A DNA stretch of 64,000 bases, from NCBI GenBank assembly GCA_026709415.1, contig JAPOSZ010000018.1, positions 62,001 to 126,000 on the forward strand, in the 5' to 3' direction. This document shows, one piece after another, positions 26,757 through 35,051 of this stretch (positions are counted from its first letter, which is position 1; each line of letters opens with the position of its first letter). The position numbers and the translations under genes are program-made. The DNA comes from Flavobacteriaceae bacterium (GTDB lineage Bacteria > Bacteroidota > Bacteroidia > Flavobacteriales > Flavobacteriaceae). Under the pieces are notes generated by a model, which had not been told where the DNA came from, did no database searches, and worked only from the letters and a program-made list of their open reading frames with translations.

Positions 26757-26936
26757 TTATGCGATTTCAGGAAGTTTAGTCGTATTGTAATACCAATTTG
26801 AGCTTTGTCTGTATTTGATTTTACTCTCATTGCCGTTAAATCGAGGGAACAATGATGAAACATAAAGGTAATGTCCTGACTTTGAAAGTAATTTAAAACG
26901 CAAATTAGTATAAGCTCCAATCAGGTTTGACTCCAT
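26757..26936 (-). CDS. short frame, possible C-terminal remnant, doubtful
   Basis: A 59-codon frame starts at ATG 26936 and ends just before the pterin dehydratase gene. It reads like a piece of real protein (YTNLRFKLLSKSGHYLYVS and SSNWYYNTTKLPEIA), with the aromatic strands of a beta-rich domain. Immediately upstream is a TGA in the same frame, and further upstream other protein-like patches occur in other frames (for example LGLTIQEELKKKES at about 26950-27000). This may be the tail of a decayed gene. No family is recognised. Confidence 0.3.
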   Translation of the reverse strand: MESNLIGAYTNLRFKLLSKSGHYLYVSSLFPRFNGNESKIKYRQSSNWYYNTTKLPEIA

Positions 26937-27571
26937 TGGTCTTTTTTCTCATTTTTGACTCTTTCTTTTTCAATTCTTCTTGAATCGTTAAGCCTAGTTT
27001 CGATTTTGAACGAGTAACGTTCCATATTCTGATAATAACCAGCTACGCATAGACGTTATCGGGACAGAATAGAAGCCATCGACTAATGGATGAGACACCC
27101 CTTTTTCTAATGCTTATCGAAAAAACACTCTGATTTTTGTCCATCCTGTTTTTGGTCCGAATTAAAAAAAAGCAATCGCATCCCCTTGGTTTATTTCCTG
27201 ATAATTTTTTGGGAATTTTGCGGTCAATAGCCGTTTCTTTTTTGTGAGAGGATAATCGTCGTTCATAATATCAACCTCTTGATTTCAATCTCTTGTCCAA
27301 AATCTATTATACTCCTTCTTTGTGATAAATTACCATTATTGAGGGACTTATATCTCATGACCACCATCAGCTCATTGATACTTCATTGTGCTTAGCCCAT
27401 CACTCATACGAGTGAGAGACCGTAAAAAGACGCCATGTCCGTTTTTTGTATGGACTATACCAACAACCAATATTTTTTCGCCGCATTGTATATAACTTTT
27501 TGATGGATATGGGCTATTGATTATGAGGATATGGTTACCAAAAGATTCAACGCCTTAATTTTAAATCAGAG
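26937..27571. other. gene-poor stretch, probably decayed coding DNA
   Basis: No intact gene can be supported. On the reverse strand, short protein-like patches in different frames (27162-27266; about 27010-27070; about 26940-27000) suggest a broken gene or genes, but none is recognised. No tRNA-like cloverleaf, inverted-repeat pair or repeat array was seen. Confidence 0.45.
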
Positions 27572-27712
27572 TTATCTAGAGTTTTTTCTTTTAAAGGCTA
27601 GTAATCCTAAAGGTAAAAACAGTATCAATAATCCAATTTTGGTAAATAACGACACAAGAATTGATAAAAGGATTAAAGCCACACTCCATGACCAAAATGG
27701 TGGATTGTTCAT
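27572..27712 (-). CDS. 46-residue hydrophobic membrane peptide
   Basis: Directly after the stop codon of the sterol-desaturase gene, with no spacer (TAA then ATG), a frame of 46 codons opens. It starts MNNPPFWSWSVALILL and continues with a near-continuous hydrophobic stretch (LLSILVSLFTKIGLLILFLP) of about 30 residues, closing with KRKNSR. This looks like one or two membrane segments with a positive C-terminal end. The tight coupling suggests it is translated with the hydroxylase. The family is not recognised, and the frame is short enough that chance cannot be excluded. Confidence 0.5.
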   Translation of the reverse strand: MNNPPFWSWSVALILLSILVSLFTKIGLLILFLPLGLLAFKRKNSR

Positions 27713-28699
27713 TTAAGAAGGATTTATTTTTTGCAGATATTCTTGACGAATGACTTTGGCTGTTTTTCCAGTTCCAAGGTGATTCCAACCCGGTGGGTAA
27801 ACGATGTATTTGAATTTATTTAAAACTCCAGGGGCTCCATAGACATCTTTGATTAACAAAATGATCTCACCGAAATAAACGTCCATAAAATTCCCCGATT
27901 TAATTTTTCGAGTCACTCCATAATTTATAGGCATATTTCTGTTTTCATCTTGAAGGGTTCCAAATATTTTATCCCAGATATTTAATAGATTACAATAGTT
28001 AGTATCGATATACAACGGATTTTTTGCATGATGAACACGATGGTGAGAAGGGGTAAGGATTATATTATTGAGAAAGCCAAATCGAGCATCTTTAATCATG
28101 TTTTCTCCAACATGAATAAAAGCACCATAGGTGCCATCGATAAACATGATGACAAATAGTACCGTTGGATCAACGCCTAATAAAATACAAATGGTTGTTC
28201 TAATGACATCGGCATAAGGTGCTTCTAGAAAAAAATGAGCATGGGAAACAAATAGATTCATTTCTTCTGGTGTATGGTGAGTGGCATGTAAACACCAAAA
28301 TAGACGCACTTTGTGACCTAAATAGTGATATACATAGTGCCCCAATTCCCATACGATATAACTGTAAATAAACCAGTACCAAGTTTTTGAAGTGTTTATA
28401 ATGGCCCACGGTTCAAACAATCCAATGCAAAGTGTAACCATGGCAAGGGCTATAAATCGACCGACCACTCGATTAAATAGATAAATCAAAAAAATCACTC
28501 GATAGACTTTTGTTTGGGGCTTTTTATAAGCTAGACCCAAAATGAATTCACATAGGATTAAAAGCGGTATAATGGGAGCAATGATGGAAGTCACCCCATT
28601 ATAGGTCAAAAATTGAGAGTAATCTCCTTGGTTGAGAATTTGAAAAAATCGACTAATTCCAAAAAAATTAACTATTTCTTGGAATATTTGTTCAACCAT
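27713..28699 (-). CDS. sterol desaturase / fatty acid hydroxylase superfamily protein
   Basis: Members use a di-iron centre to hydroxylate or desaturate lipids in the membrane. The 328-residue protein has about five membrane segments and the required histidine clusters: HxxxHxxxH at 121-129 (WELGHYVYHYLGH), HATHH at 138-142, His196 in FIHVGEN and HHRVHH at 219-224. The C-terminal part (YPPGWNHLG) is typical of Bacteroidota copies. The substrate could be a carotenoid, a sterol-like lipid or a sphingolipid base; sequence alone does not decide. A 46-residue membrane peptide is encoded immediately downstream without a gap. Confidence 0.88.
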   Translation of the reverse strand: MVEQIFQEIVNFFGISRFFQILNQGDYSQFLTYNGVTSIIAPIIPLLILCEFILGLAYKKPQTKVYRVIFLIYLFNRVVGRFIALAMVTLCIGLFEPWAIINTSKTWYWFIYSYIVWELGHYVYHYLGHKVRLFWCLHATHHTPEEMNLFVSHAHFFLEAPYADVIRTTICILLGVDPTVLFVIMFIDGTYGAFIHVGENMIKDARFGFLNNIILTPSHHRVHHAKNPLYIDTNYCNLLNIWDKIFGTLQDENRNMPINYGVTRKIKSGNFMDVYFGEIILLIKDVYGAPGVLNKFKYIVYPPGWNHLGTGKTAKVIRQEYLQKINPS

Positions 28700-28908
28700 A
28701 TGTCATTAATGAATTGATATGTCAATTGGTTTATACGAAATACAATCTTTTCAAAGTCAGAAAACCAATATTAAAAATTAAAGTTACTTTGAGTTGTTAT
28801 ACCTCAATTTGCAAGTATACGTAATTGATATTCTTTCATATTTCTTAACCTAGATGTCGAAAAATAATTTCATTGAGGGATGAACCGATAAACCAAGAGA
28901 GATAAGAC

Positions 28909-30204
28909 TTAAACCTTGAAAGGTTTCCGATACTTTTTAGTTCGAAGCTTATTGGCTTTTGAATTTCCTATGAAGCGTTCTTTAATTGGATTCCATTCAA
29001 GCGTTTGATTCAATTTATAACCGATATTCACCAATTGACAAACGGTAGCTGTTCGATGGCCTATTTCAGCATCTGTAATGACGCCATTTCTAGTTTTCAT
29101 GCCATTAATCCAATCCATTATATGATCATCGCTACGATAAAGTCTGATATCGGAATCTTTAATTTGGATATTGGCGATTGATGTTGGGTCTGTTTCAATG
29201 TGCCCCCTGGCGACTTTCATTTTTCCTTGGGTTCCAATAAACTCGATGCCATGCTGATCTGTAAAAATCTTTCGATTATCATGAACTATTTCGATCCCAT
29301 TTTCATAAAACATTTTTAATCCTCTAGTCATTTTAGAGTTTTTTGGAGGAACAATTTTTACCGGTCCAGTATGATCGGTTCCCAAAGCCCACTGAACAAT
29401 GTCAAACATATGAGCCCCCCAATCGGCAACAATCCCGCCTCCATATTCTTCATACCATCGCCATCGAGGATACACTCGAACCTCTACCGGTGGAGAAAGA
29501 ATGGCATTATAGGGTCTCACTGGAGCGGCCCCAAGCCATTGGTCCCAGTCTAATGTGTCTGGTGTTGGTTCTTCAGGCAAATCACAAGCTATAGGTGGAT
29601 CACCTACATACACAACCGCCTTTTTTATGTCACCCAAATAGCCATTTCGGATTAATTCACTGACATGTCGAAAATGCTTCCAAGAGCGTTGCATGCTACC
29701 TGTTTGAAAGACGACATTATTTTTTTTAGCAGAGTCGGCCATTTTTCGACCTTCATCAATGGTATGCGAAATGGGTTTTTCACAAAACACATGCAATCCT
29801 AAATCCATAGCTTCAAGAGCTTGCTTAGCATGCCAATGATCGGGCGTGGCAATAACGACAGCATTTAGATTTTTTTCTTGTATTAAATCTTGATAATTTG
29901 GATATAAACTTATAGAATTGATTTTCCAACTAGGTTGAGTTTCTCGGTATTTTTTAATAGCATTTTTGGACAGTAGTTGGCGTTTTGTTCTTTCGACATC
30001 AGAAGCCGAAATCAATCGGAGTTCAGGATAATTACAAATAGCATTTTGCAAACCTCTGCCTTGCATTCCAGCACCGATGACACCGACTAAAATTTGATCA
30101 TTTGGAGTTATAAACCCTTTTCCAAGGACATGACGTGGAATAATACTGACTCCAACACTGGTAGCTATGGTTGATTGAATGAATTTCCTTCGACTGGTTT
30201 TCAT
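28909..30204 (-). CDS. Gfo/Idh/MocA family oxidoreductase, Tat-exported (second copy)
   Basis: The 431-residue protein begins MKTSRRKFIQSTIATS, a twin-arginine signal. The Rossmann motif GVIGAGMQGRG (about 42-52), the catalytic-region stretch VIATPDHWHAKQALEAM and LHVFCEKPISH identify the family. The C-terminal half carries PRWRWYEEYGGGIVADWGAHMFDIVQWALG, typical of the large secreted Bacteroidota group acting on sugars. It stands alone, more than 4 kb from the other Tat-exported copy, and is only distantly related to it. The substrate is unknown. Confidence 0.9.
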   Translation of the reverse strand: MKTSRRKFIQSTIATSVGVSIIPRHVLGKGFITPNDQILVGVIGAGMQGRGLQNAICNYPELRLISASDVERTKRQLLSKNAIKKYRETQPSWKINSISLYPNYQDLIQEKNLNAVVIATPDHWHAKQALEAMDLGLHVFCEKPISHTIDEGRKMADSAKKNNVVFQTGSMQRSWKHFRHVSELIRNGYLGDIKKAVVYVGDPPIACDLPEEPTPDTLDWDQWLGAAPVRPYNAILSPPVEVRVYPRWRWYEEYGGGIVADWGAHMFDIVQWALGTDHTGPVKIVPPKNSKMTRGLKMFYENGIEIVHDNRKIFTDQHGIEFIGTQGKMKVARGHIETDPTSIANIQIKDSDIRLYRSDDHIMDWINGMKTRNGVITDAEIGHRTATVCQLVNIGYKLNQTLEWNPIKERFIGNSKANKLRTKKYRKPFKV

Positions 30205-30555
30205 TATGAAAAAATTAATTTTTTTAGTTTAAATAGATTTAAGGGTTTATTGATATCCTCCAGATTCAATAGTGAATTTGAAAGAAACCTTATGATTATT
30301 GAAATTTCAATTGAATAGATTATTGGATATAGACTGTTAATAGAGGGGTTGTGAGGGTGTTTCAATTTAGGTTTGTAATATTCAATGAATTCACTGTTTA
30401 TTGTTCGCTAACTAGTCTTTTAGTGGCAACTAATACTAAATTACTTTTTAGAGTTAGGACAAAATCTTTGTATTTCATAATGTATCTGCTTAGTTTGATG
30501 GCCATAAGATGAGAATCAAATAATACAGAACACAAATTGGTATAATATTTTACTA
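30205..30555. other. gene-free stretch downstream of the TIR operon
   Basis: No gene of usual size is visible. A reverse-strand frame of 35 codons (30398-30505) with LVLVATKRLVSEQ is too short to support. No convincing terminator hairpin was found. AT content is very high. Confidence 0.5.
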
Positions 30556-30626
30556 TCATTTTTTTATGCAATAACCTTTTGATATAGAAGAACCATTTGA
30601 ATATTGACCACTATCGTCTTCATAAT

Positions 30627-31082
30627 CTATGTAGGGATAGATGTGTTAAGATACTCTATTCCTTTAAAAGATTGATTTGTGCGATTAATTGGAAGAAGAG
30701 TTATATACTCAATATATTTTATGGCATCACCTGATCCTAATTCCCAACCACACCATTTAGAATTTACTGCATTCTCAGTAGCTATAAGGATAAATTTATC
30801 TGAGATTTTTATTTTTTCTTTTAATCGAATTGCCGTTTCTGCATTTGTATACTTAGCCATCTCTTTATCCATACAGTCAACATAAATATAGACTCCTTCA
30901 ACCTGAAGGAAACTAATCACATTTCGAAGAATGCTATACTTTTCGTGTTCATGGGAAAGAAAAAACATCGGTTTGGTTTTATCTCGAGAATAACTTTTTC
31001 TAAGGTTAATGGTATCGTCTTTTGTAAAAGTTTTTGCAAGCCGACTGAAGTTAGATAATTGGGGTTCGGTGATGAAACTCAT
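30627..31082 (-). CDS. TIR-domain protein, fourth gene of TIR/SLOG operon, C-terminus frameshifted
   Basis: The 151-residue protein carries a TIR domain at about residues 37-130: MFFLSHEHEKYSILRNVISFL, YIYVDC, then ISDKFILIATENAVNSKWCGWELG with the likely catalytic Glu114. TIR domains in bacterial immunity cleave NAD or build cyclic ADP-ribose signals. After GIEYLN the frame shifts. The normal frame reads on as IYPYIDYEDDSGQYSNG to a TGA at 30556, so removing two bases (an AC/CA unit at 30643-30646) would restore a protein of about 174 residues ending in a family-like tail. It is three bases downstream of the previous TIR-like gene and ends the operon. Whether the shift abolishes activity is unknown, as the TIR core is intact. 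Confidence 0.78.
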   Translation of the reverse strand: MSFITEPQLSNFSRLAKTFTKDDTINLRKSYSRDKTKPMFFLSHEHEKYSILRNVISFLQVEGVYIYVDCMDKEMAKYTNAETAIRLKEKIKISDKFILIATENAVNSKWCGWELGSGDAIKYIEYITLLPINRTNQSFKGIEYLNTSIPT

Positions 31083-31085
31083 TGA

Positions 31086-31787
31086 TTATTTTATAGTTTT
31101 TACTATCTCAAATTCTTCTATTCTATTTTTAAGCTCTACTGCTTTTTCAATATATTTTAATGGTTTTAAAATAAAGTCATCCCATTTAACAGATTGAATA
31201 TAAGAGCAATCTCCCTCATATACCCATCCATTATTACACCATCTTCTCTTGGGTTCCTTTGCATTATGAATGTTGTCACTTAAAATTTGAAATAGAAACT
31301 CCAAATTCAGTGACCAATAATCGCATTTGTCATTCCAACTAATGTAATAGTCATATTTATCAGATTCATCTGGAAGAACAACCACCACCACGGCGTTTGT
31401 ATTGCTTGTTCTACCCAATCGTGTTTGGTTTTTTAATGAGTATGATACTTCCCAAGGAATCCATTGCTTGCTTTCCAAAACACCCGATTTTTTCATTCCT
31501 TTTGAAACCAATACTAGGTTAACAGAACTATCAAAAATTTTATCTCCAAGCTTGGAGGCTATTGTTGAATCAGCAAGTGAATCCAAACTCTCTCTATCAT
31601 CTTCGCCTTTATAAATTTGATTATCGTCACCCAAAACTTTGACTAATTCATCAACATAGTGTCTAGGGGCAGTCTCAATTTTTTTTGAAGTTGGAGAAGG
31701 GTTAAAAAGGAACTCTGTTTCATATAAATTTAAATCTTTCACAAGCCTATCAGAATACTTGTAGGATACGAATATCTTTCTTTTCAT
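31086..31787 (-). CDS. TIR-like (ThsB/DUF1863-type) protein, third gene of TIR/SLOG operon
   Basis: The protein of 233 residues starts KRKIFVSYKYSD, the first TIR strand, and has IFDSSVNLVLVSKGM and WIPWEVSYSLKN with the presumptive catalytic Glu113. This arrangement is that of the MTH538/DUF1863 TIR-like group to which Thoeris ThsB belongs. ThsB enzymes sense phage and make a cyclic ADP-ribose-type signal. I place the start at ATG 31787, four bases after the stop of the SLOG gene; the longer frame from TTG 31805 would overlap that gene. The C-terminal 100 residues (CNNGWVYEGDCSYIQSVKWDDF) form an additional domain. No ThsA (SIR2-SLOG) gene is next to it; the SLOG part is a separate gene. Confidence 0.8.
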   Translation of the reverse strand: MKRKIFVSYKYSDRLVKDLNLYETEFLFNPSPTSKKIETAPRHYVDELVKVLGDDNQIYKGEDDRESLDSLADSTIASKLGDKIFDSSVNLVLVSKGMKKSGVLESKQWIPWEVSYSLKNQTRLGRTSNTNAVVVVVLPDESDKYDYYISWNDKCDYWSLNLEFLFQILSDNIHNAKEPKRRWCNNGWVYEGDCSYIQSVKWDDFILKPLKYIEKAVELKNRIEEFEIVKTIK

Positions 31788-31791
31788 TACC

Positions 31792-32388
31792 TTAAATTCT
31801 ATCAATCAATAACTGTTTAAATAAAGATGTATAGCTATAATCTTTCTCTAATCTTTGATTTTTGAAATTTCTAGGAAGTAAATTATCGTACACAATTTTA
31901 GTAGCAGCTCTAGTACTGGCTATTGGAAGTAGCAATGCATCAGGGTGGTATTTTCTAAACATTTTATATTCATCTTCGATACCATCCATACCCCCTATAA
32001 ATACCGCAGCAACAAATTCATTTTCAGAAAACATTTTTTCTCTCATTAATCCGATACTTGAGGAAATATTATTTTGTTTTGCTGTAAATACAATATTCTC
32101 AAACATGTTGTTATCTTCTGGAAATTCATCTTCAAACCACAATGACTGATATAGTTTAACATGTTCTTGGATGTTTAAGTTCAACTTACACATCACATAA
32201 TATATTAACGGTGTTATCGAAGGGTGACCACCCCAAATAACTCTGTTATGAGGTAGTACAACTCTTGTTAAAGCAATAACGGCATCCCTGATTGCGATAA
32301 TATCAGCTGTTTCTATGTATTTTGAATCTCTGAGAGGTAATGGGATACTTGCCGATAGAAAAATGTTTTTTATATTGCTCGTAGCCAC
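31792..32388 (-). CDS. stand-alone SLOG-fold nucleotide-sensor protein, second gene of TIR/SLOG operon
   Basis: The 198-residue protein reads as a Rossmann-like SLOG domain: FLSASIP (10-16), the helix ETADIIAIRDAVIALTRVV, VIWGGHPSITPLI with the glycine loop at 53-56, and VFIGGMDGIEDEYKMF (129-144) as the second loop with acidic residues. SLOG domains bind or process nucleotide-derived ligands, and in Thoeris the SLOG part of ThsA senses the TIR product. Here it is alone, with no SIR2, Macro or membrane domain. The gene overlaps the upstream TIR gene by 19 bases and the next gene starts four bases after its stop. Assignment is by motif recognition and context, not by search. Confidence 0.68.
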   Translation of the reverse strand: MATSNIKNIFLSASIPLPLRDSKYIETADIIAIRDAVIALTRVVLPHNRVIWGGHPSITPLIYYVMCKLNLNIQEHVKLYQSLWFEDEFPEDNNMFENIVFTAKQNNISSSIGLMREKMFSENEFVAAVFIGGMDGIEDEYKMFRKYHPDALLLPIASTRAATKIVYDNLLPRNFKNQRLEKDYSYTSLFKQLLIDRI

Positions 32389-33542
32389 TGTTCAAAGTTT
32401 TGTTTTTTCAAAGTTTTTATATCCTTATTTAAACTATCGTTCAACCACTCCAAATGTTCTAACCAATAATTCCGTATGCGTAAATCATCATATATTAAGC
32501 GCATAGAAACCTTATTCCCCAAACATTCTTTATTCTCGACTTCTGCTCTTTGAAAATTTATTGATTGTGGGATACCAATCGTAGGTATGTATATGATATG
32601 CTGTCCATTGGGAAGGTCTTCAGTTAAAATCTTTTCAGGTTGCAAGTTTATAGTTCTTTCATTTTTTTTAGCAATGTTTCTAAACTCGATAATCAAACTT
32701 TCTTGTCTTGCAGCTAAATTTCTTGCTCTCACCGAATCAACTGTTTGAATAAGTCGCTCAATAAAATCTTCAGTAAACTTACCTGAGTTGTCATAAACCC
32801 CACCGATAAAATCATCCTTTTTTAATTGTATTGGGTAACTGATATGGGATGTCTTATCAATGCTTTTGAATTCATACTTAGGCCATGTCAACTGTACAAC
32901 ACCTATTTGTTTTGCAGCTGCTTCAGCAAACTCTTCTTTGCACCAGTGACTTTTTAAAAAGCCAGGGGTATTTAATAACACCATAACATCACAATCAGTC
33001 ATTCTGTGCCATAATTCATCTTGAAATGGTTCTCCCTTTTGTACTGAGTGTGTGTCAAGAAAAACATCGAAATTATTCGCTTCCAAAGCTTCATAAAGTT
33101 GAATAGCAACAGATGTTGATTCTGTCCTTCTATAGCTAATGAATATTTTTCTGGTATTTCGTAATAATTCGAATGCCTCCAATACGATATTTGTAATTTT
33201 GTTAGTCTCTGCTTTTTTGTATTGGATAGAATTTTGATTAGAAAGGATTTCAGGGATATCTGAATTAAATTCATTAAAGTAGATGGGGAGTATCATTGTG
33301 CCATCTTCTAGGAGTTTTTTAGTGATGTCTAAATCATGGAAATTACCATCAACATCACCAAAATAAAGAGCAAAAGCAGGTTGATTACCCAGATATTCAG
33401 TATCGATTGACTTTGCGTCAATAATTTTTAAGAACTCTTCAGACAATTTAAGATGATTAAACTCAGTATAAATCTGAGTTAAAATAAGTTGCTTTTCGTT
33501 TACATCAGATCCCAACATGATTAATTGATATTTATATTTCAT
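32370..33542 (-). CDS. TIR-domain protein with unknown N- and C-terminal domains, first gene of TIR/SLOG operon
   Basis: The 390-residue protein has a central TIR domain (about 131-225): RKIFISYRRTESTSVAIQLYE split at the usual place, VFLDTHSVQKGEPFQDEL, CDVMVLLNTPGFL and SHWCKEEFAEA with catalytic Glu at 203/204. Residues 1-125 look like another small alpha/beta fold (FALYFGDVDGNFHDLDITKK, MILPIYFNE), perhaps a degenerate TIR or sensor. Residues 265-390 are unrecognised (HIIYIPTIGIPQSINFQRAE). The gene leads the operon, 56 bases after mnmE on the same strand and behind an inverted repeat. It is a candidate NADase effector or signal generator. Confidence 0.8.
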   Translation of the reverse strand: MKYKYQLIMLGSDVNEKQLILTQIYTEFNHLKLSEEFLKIIDAKSIDTEYLGNQPAFALYFGDVDGNFHDLDITKKLLEDGTMILPIYFNEFNSDIPEILSNQNSIQYKKAETNKITNIVLEAFELLRNTRKIFISYRRTESTSVAIQLYEALEANNFDVFLDTHSVQKGEPFQDELWHRMTDCDVMVLLNTPGFLKSHWCKEEFAEAAAKQIGVVQLTWPKYEFKSIDKTSHISYPIQLKKDDFIGGVYDNSGKFTEDFIERLIQTVDSVRARNLAARQESLIIEFRNIAKKNERTINLQPEKILTEDLPNGQHIIYIPTIGIPQSINFQRAEVENKECLGNKVSMRLIYDDLRIRNYWLEHLEWLNDSLNKDIKTLKKQNFEQWLRAI

Positions 33543-33547
33543 ACTTG

Positions 33548-33587
33548 AACTTGACTAACTTATATGGCACCCTGGTTAGTGCAAGTT
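33548..33587. promoter_or_regulatory. imperfect inverted repeat before the TIR/SLOG operon
   Basis: AACTTGACTAAC at 33548-33559 pairs with GTTAGTGCAAGTT at 33575-33587, with one unpaired base and a 15-base spacer. It lies between the end of mnmE and the first TIR start codon. There is no following T run, so an operator or mRNA hairpin is more likely than an intrinsic terminator. Confidence 0.45.
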
Positions 33588-33598
33588 AAGAATAATAT

Positions 33599-34999
33599 TT
33601 ATTTTCCAATACAGAACTTTCCAAAAATAGTTCCTAAAATATCGCCATCAATATCGATATGGCCTGTTATTTGGCCGATGTGATGAATTACTTGATTCAA
33701 ATCAACACTTAATAAATCACCACTGAGATTATTGTTTAAAGCAAAATCAATCTCTTTTAGAGAATCCAATGCGGATGTTAAACATTGATAATGTCGAAGA
33801 TTGGATACTACAACTGAAGAAGTTGTTTTCTTTTTCTCAACGAGTTCAACGAGTTTGTCTGTTATTTTTTGGATGGTTGATGGAATATAAATGGAAGTTT
33901 CTAGGTGGGTGAATTCTTTGAGTTTGTTATTCAAGTCCGACGGGTTGATTTTTCGTTGACCGGTTAATTTTTGATTTGAATGTAAAAAACGGTCGATTTT
34001 ACCTTCTAATAATAAAACTTGTGTTTGGGATTGGATTATTTTTTTTAAATCATCAATAATGTCTTCTGTTGAAACCTCTAGAGAATCGTACAGATACAGG
34101 CAGAATTGGGCTTTTCGAGCTTTTTTGAGAGCGATTTTTATTCCCAAAGTTTCAATCTCGTCACTCGTCTTACGAATGCCAGCAGTATCTATAAAACGAA
34201 ATTGATAGCCCTTATAGGTCATGAGGTCTTCAATGCTATCACGGGTCGTCCCTGGAATATCAGATACGATGGCTTTTGACTCTTTCAATAAAATATTCAA
34301 TAATGAAGATTTACCAACATTGGGTCGACCTAAAATAGTAACATCAATTCCCTTTTTAATGGCATTTCCATAGGCAAATGAATCTCTGAGCTGTTTTATT
34401 TCACGTTGAATATGACAGATCAAATCCCTTAATTTTTTTCGATCGGCAAATTCGAGATCTTCTTCACTAAAATCGAGTTCTAATTCAATGAGTGATTTGA
34501 ATTCAATAAGTTGCGCTCTCAAGTTGGAAAGAGAAGTCGAAAAAGTACCTTTCAATTGATTGAGCGCCAATTGATGACTAGCTTTAGATTCTGATTCAAT
34601 CAGATCGCAGACGGCTTCAGTTTGAGCCAAATCCATTTTTTTATTCAAAAAGGCTCGAAGTGAAAATTCTCCAGCTTTGGCTAATTCAAGGCCGTCATCA
34701 ATGAAACACTGAATAATTCGTTGTTGAATATAGATTGATCCATGACAATAAATTTCAACCAGATCTTCACCTGTATAGGAATTTGGTGATTGAAAGTAAA
34801 CGACCATCACTTGATCAATGATTTCATTTTGGCAATAAAAATTTCCTAATACGATTTGATTAGGGGTATCAAAATTTGATTTGGATTGGATATTCTTTTT
34901 AGCTGATTGTAAAGCATTTGGCCCGGAAATTCGAATAATGGCGATGGCACCTTTACCTGGTGCGGTTGAAAGTGCTACTATGGTTTCATTATCTAACAC
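33599..34999 (-). CDS. mnmE: tRNA uridine-5-carboxymethylaminomethyl modification GTPase
   Basis: MnmE with MnmG modifies the wobble uridine of several tRNAs. The 466-residue protein has the N-terminal folate-binding domain (ETIVALSTAPGKGAIAIIRISG, GEDLVEIYCHGS), a helical domain and the GTPase: GRPNVGKSSLLN (G1), GTTRD (G2), DTAGIR (G3). The C-terminal motif CIGK includes the catalytic Cys. Length is standard. It precedes the TIR operon and is itself preceded on the same strand by the GNAT-like gene. It is a chromosomal core gene, so the TIR operon is probably inserted downstream of it. Confidence 0.96.
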   Translation of the reverse strand: MLDNETIVALSTAPGKGAIAIIRISGPNALQSAKKNIQSKSNFDTPNQIVLGNFYCQNEIIDQVMVVYFQSPNSYTGEDLVEIYCHGSIYIQQRIIQCFIDDGLELAKAGEFSLRAFLNKKMDLAQTEAVCDLIESESKASHQLALNQLKGTFSTSLSNLRAQLIEFKSLIELELDFSEEDLEFADRKKLRDLICHIQREIKQLRDSFAYGNAIKKGIDVTILGRPNVGKSSLLNILLKESKAIVSDIPGTTRDSIEDLMTYKGYQFRFIDTAGIRKTSDEIETLGIKIALKKARKAQFCLYLYDSLEVSTEDIIDDLKKIIQSQTQVLLLEGKIDRFLHSNQKLTGQRKINPSDLNNKLKEFTHLETSIYIPSTIQKITDKLVELVEKKKTTSSVVVSNLRHYQCLTSALDSLKEIDFALNNNLSGDLLSVDLNQVIHHIGQITGHIDIDGDILGTIFGKFCIGK

Positions 35000-35051
35000 C
35001 AGATCAATCGCTAGAAGTTATATTATCAAGTAAAAGTGAAACGATAAATCA

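Noticed and set aside
27162-27266. 34-codon reverse-strand frame with NYQEINQGDAIAFF
   Set aside because: It looks protein-like but is short, and no family could be supported; it is mentioned under the gene-poor stretch only.
27531-27716. Plus-strand 61-codon frame
   Set aside because: It is the shadow of the reverse-strand hydrophobic peptide, which has better composition and is coupled to the hydroxylase gene.
30398-30505. 35-codon reverse-strand frame downstream of the TIR operon
   Set aside because: Too short and without any recognisable feature.
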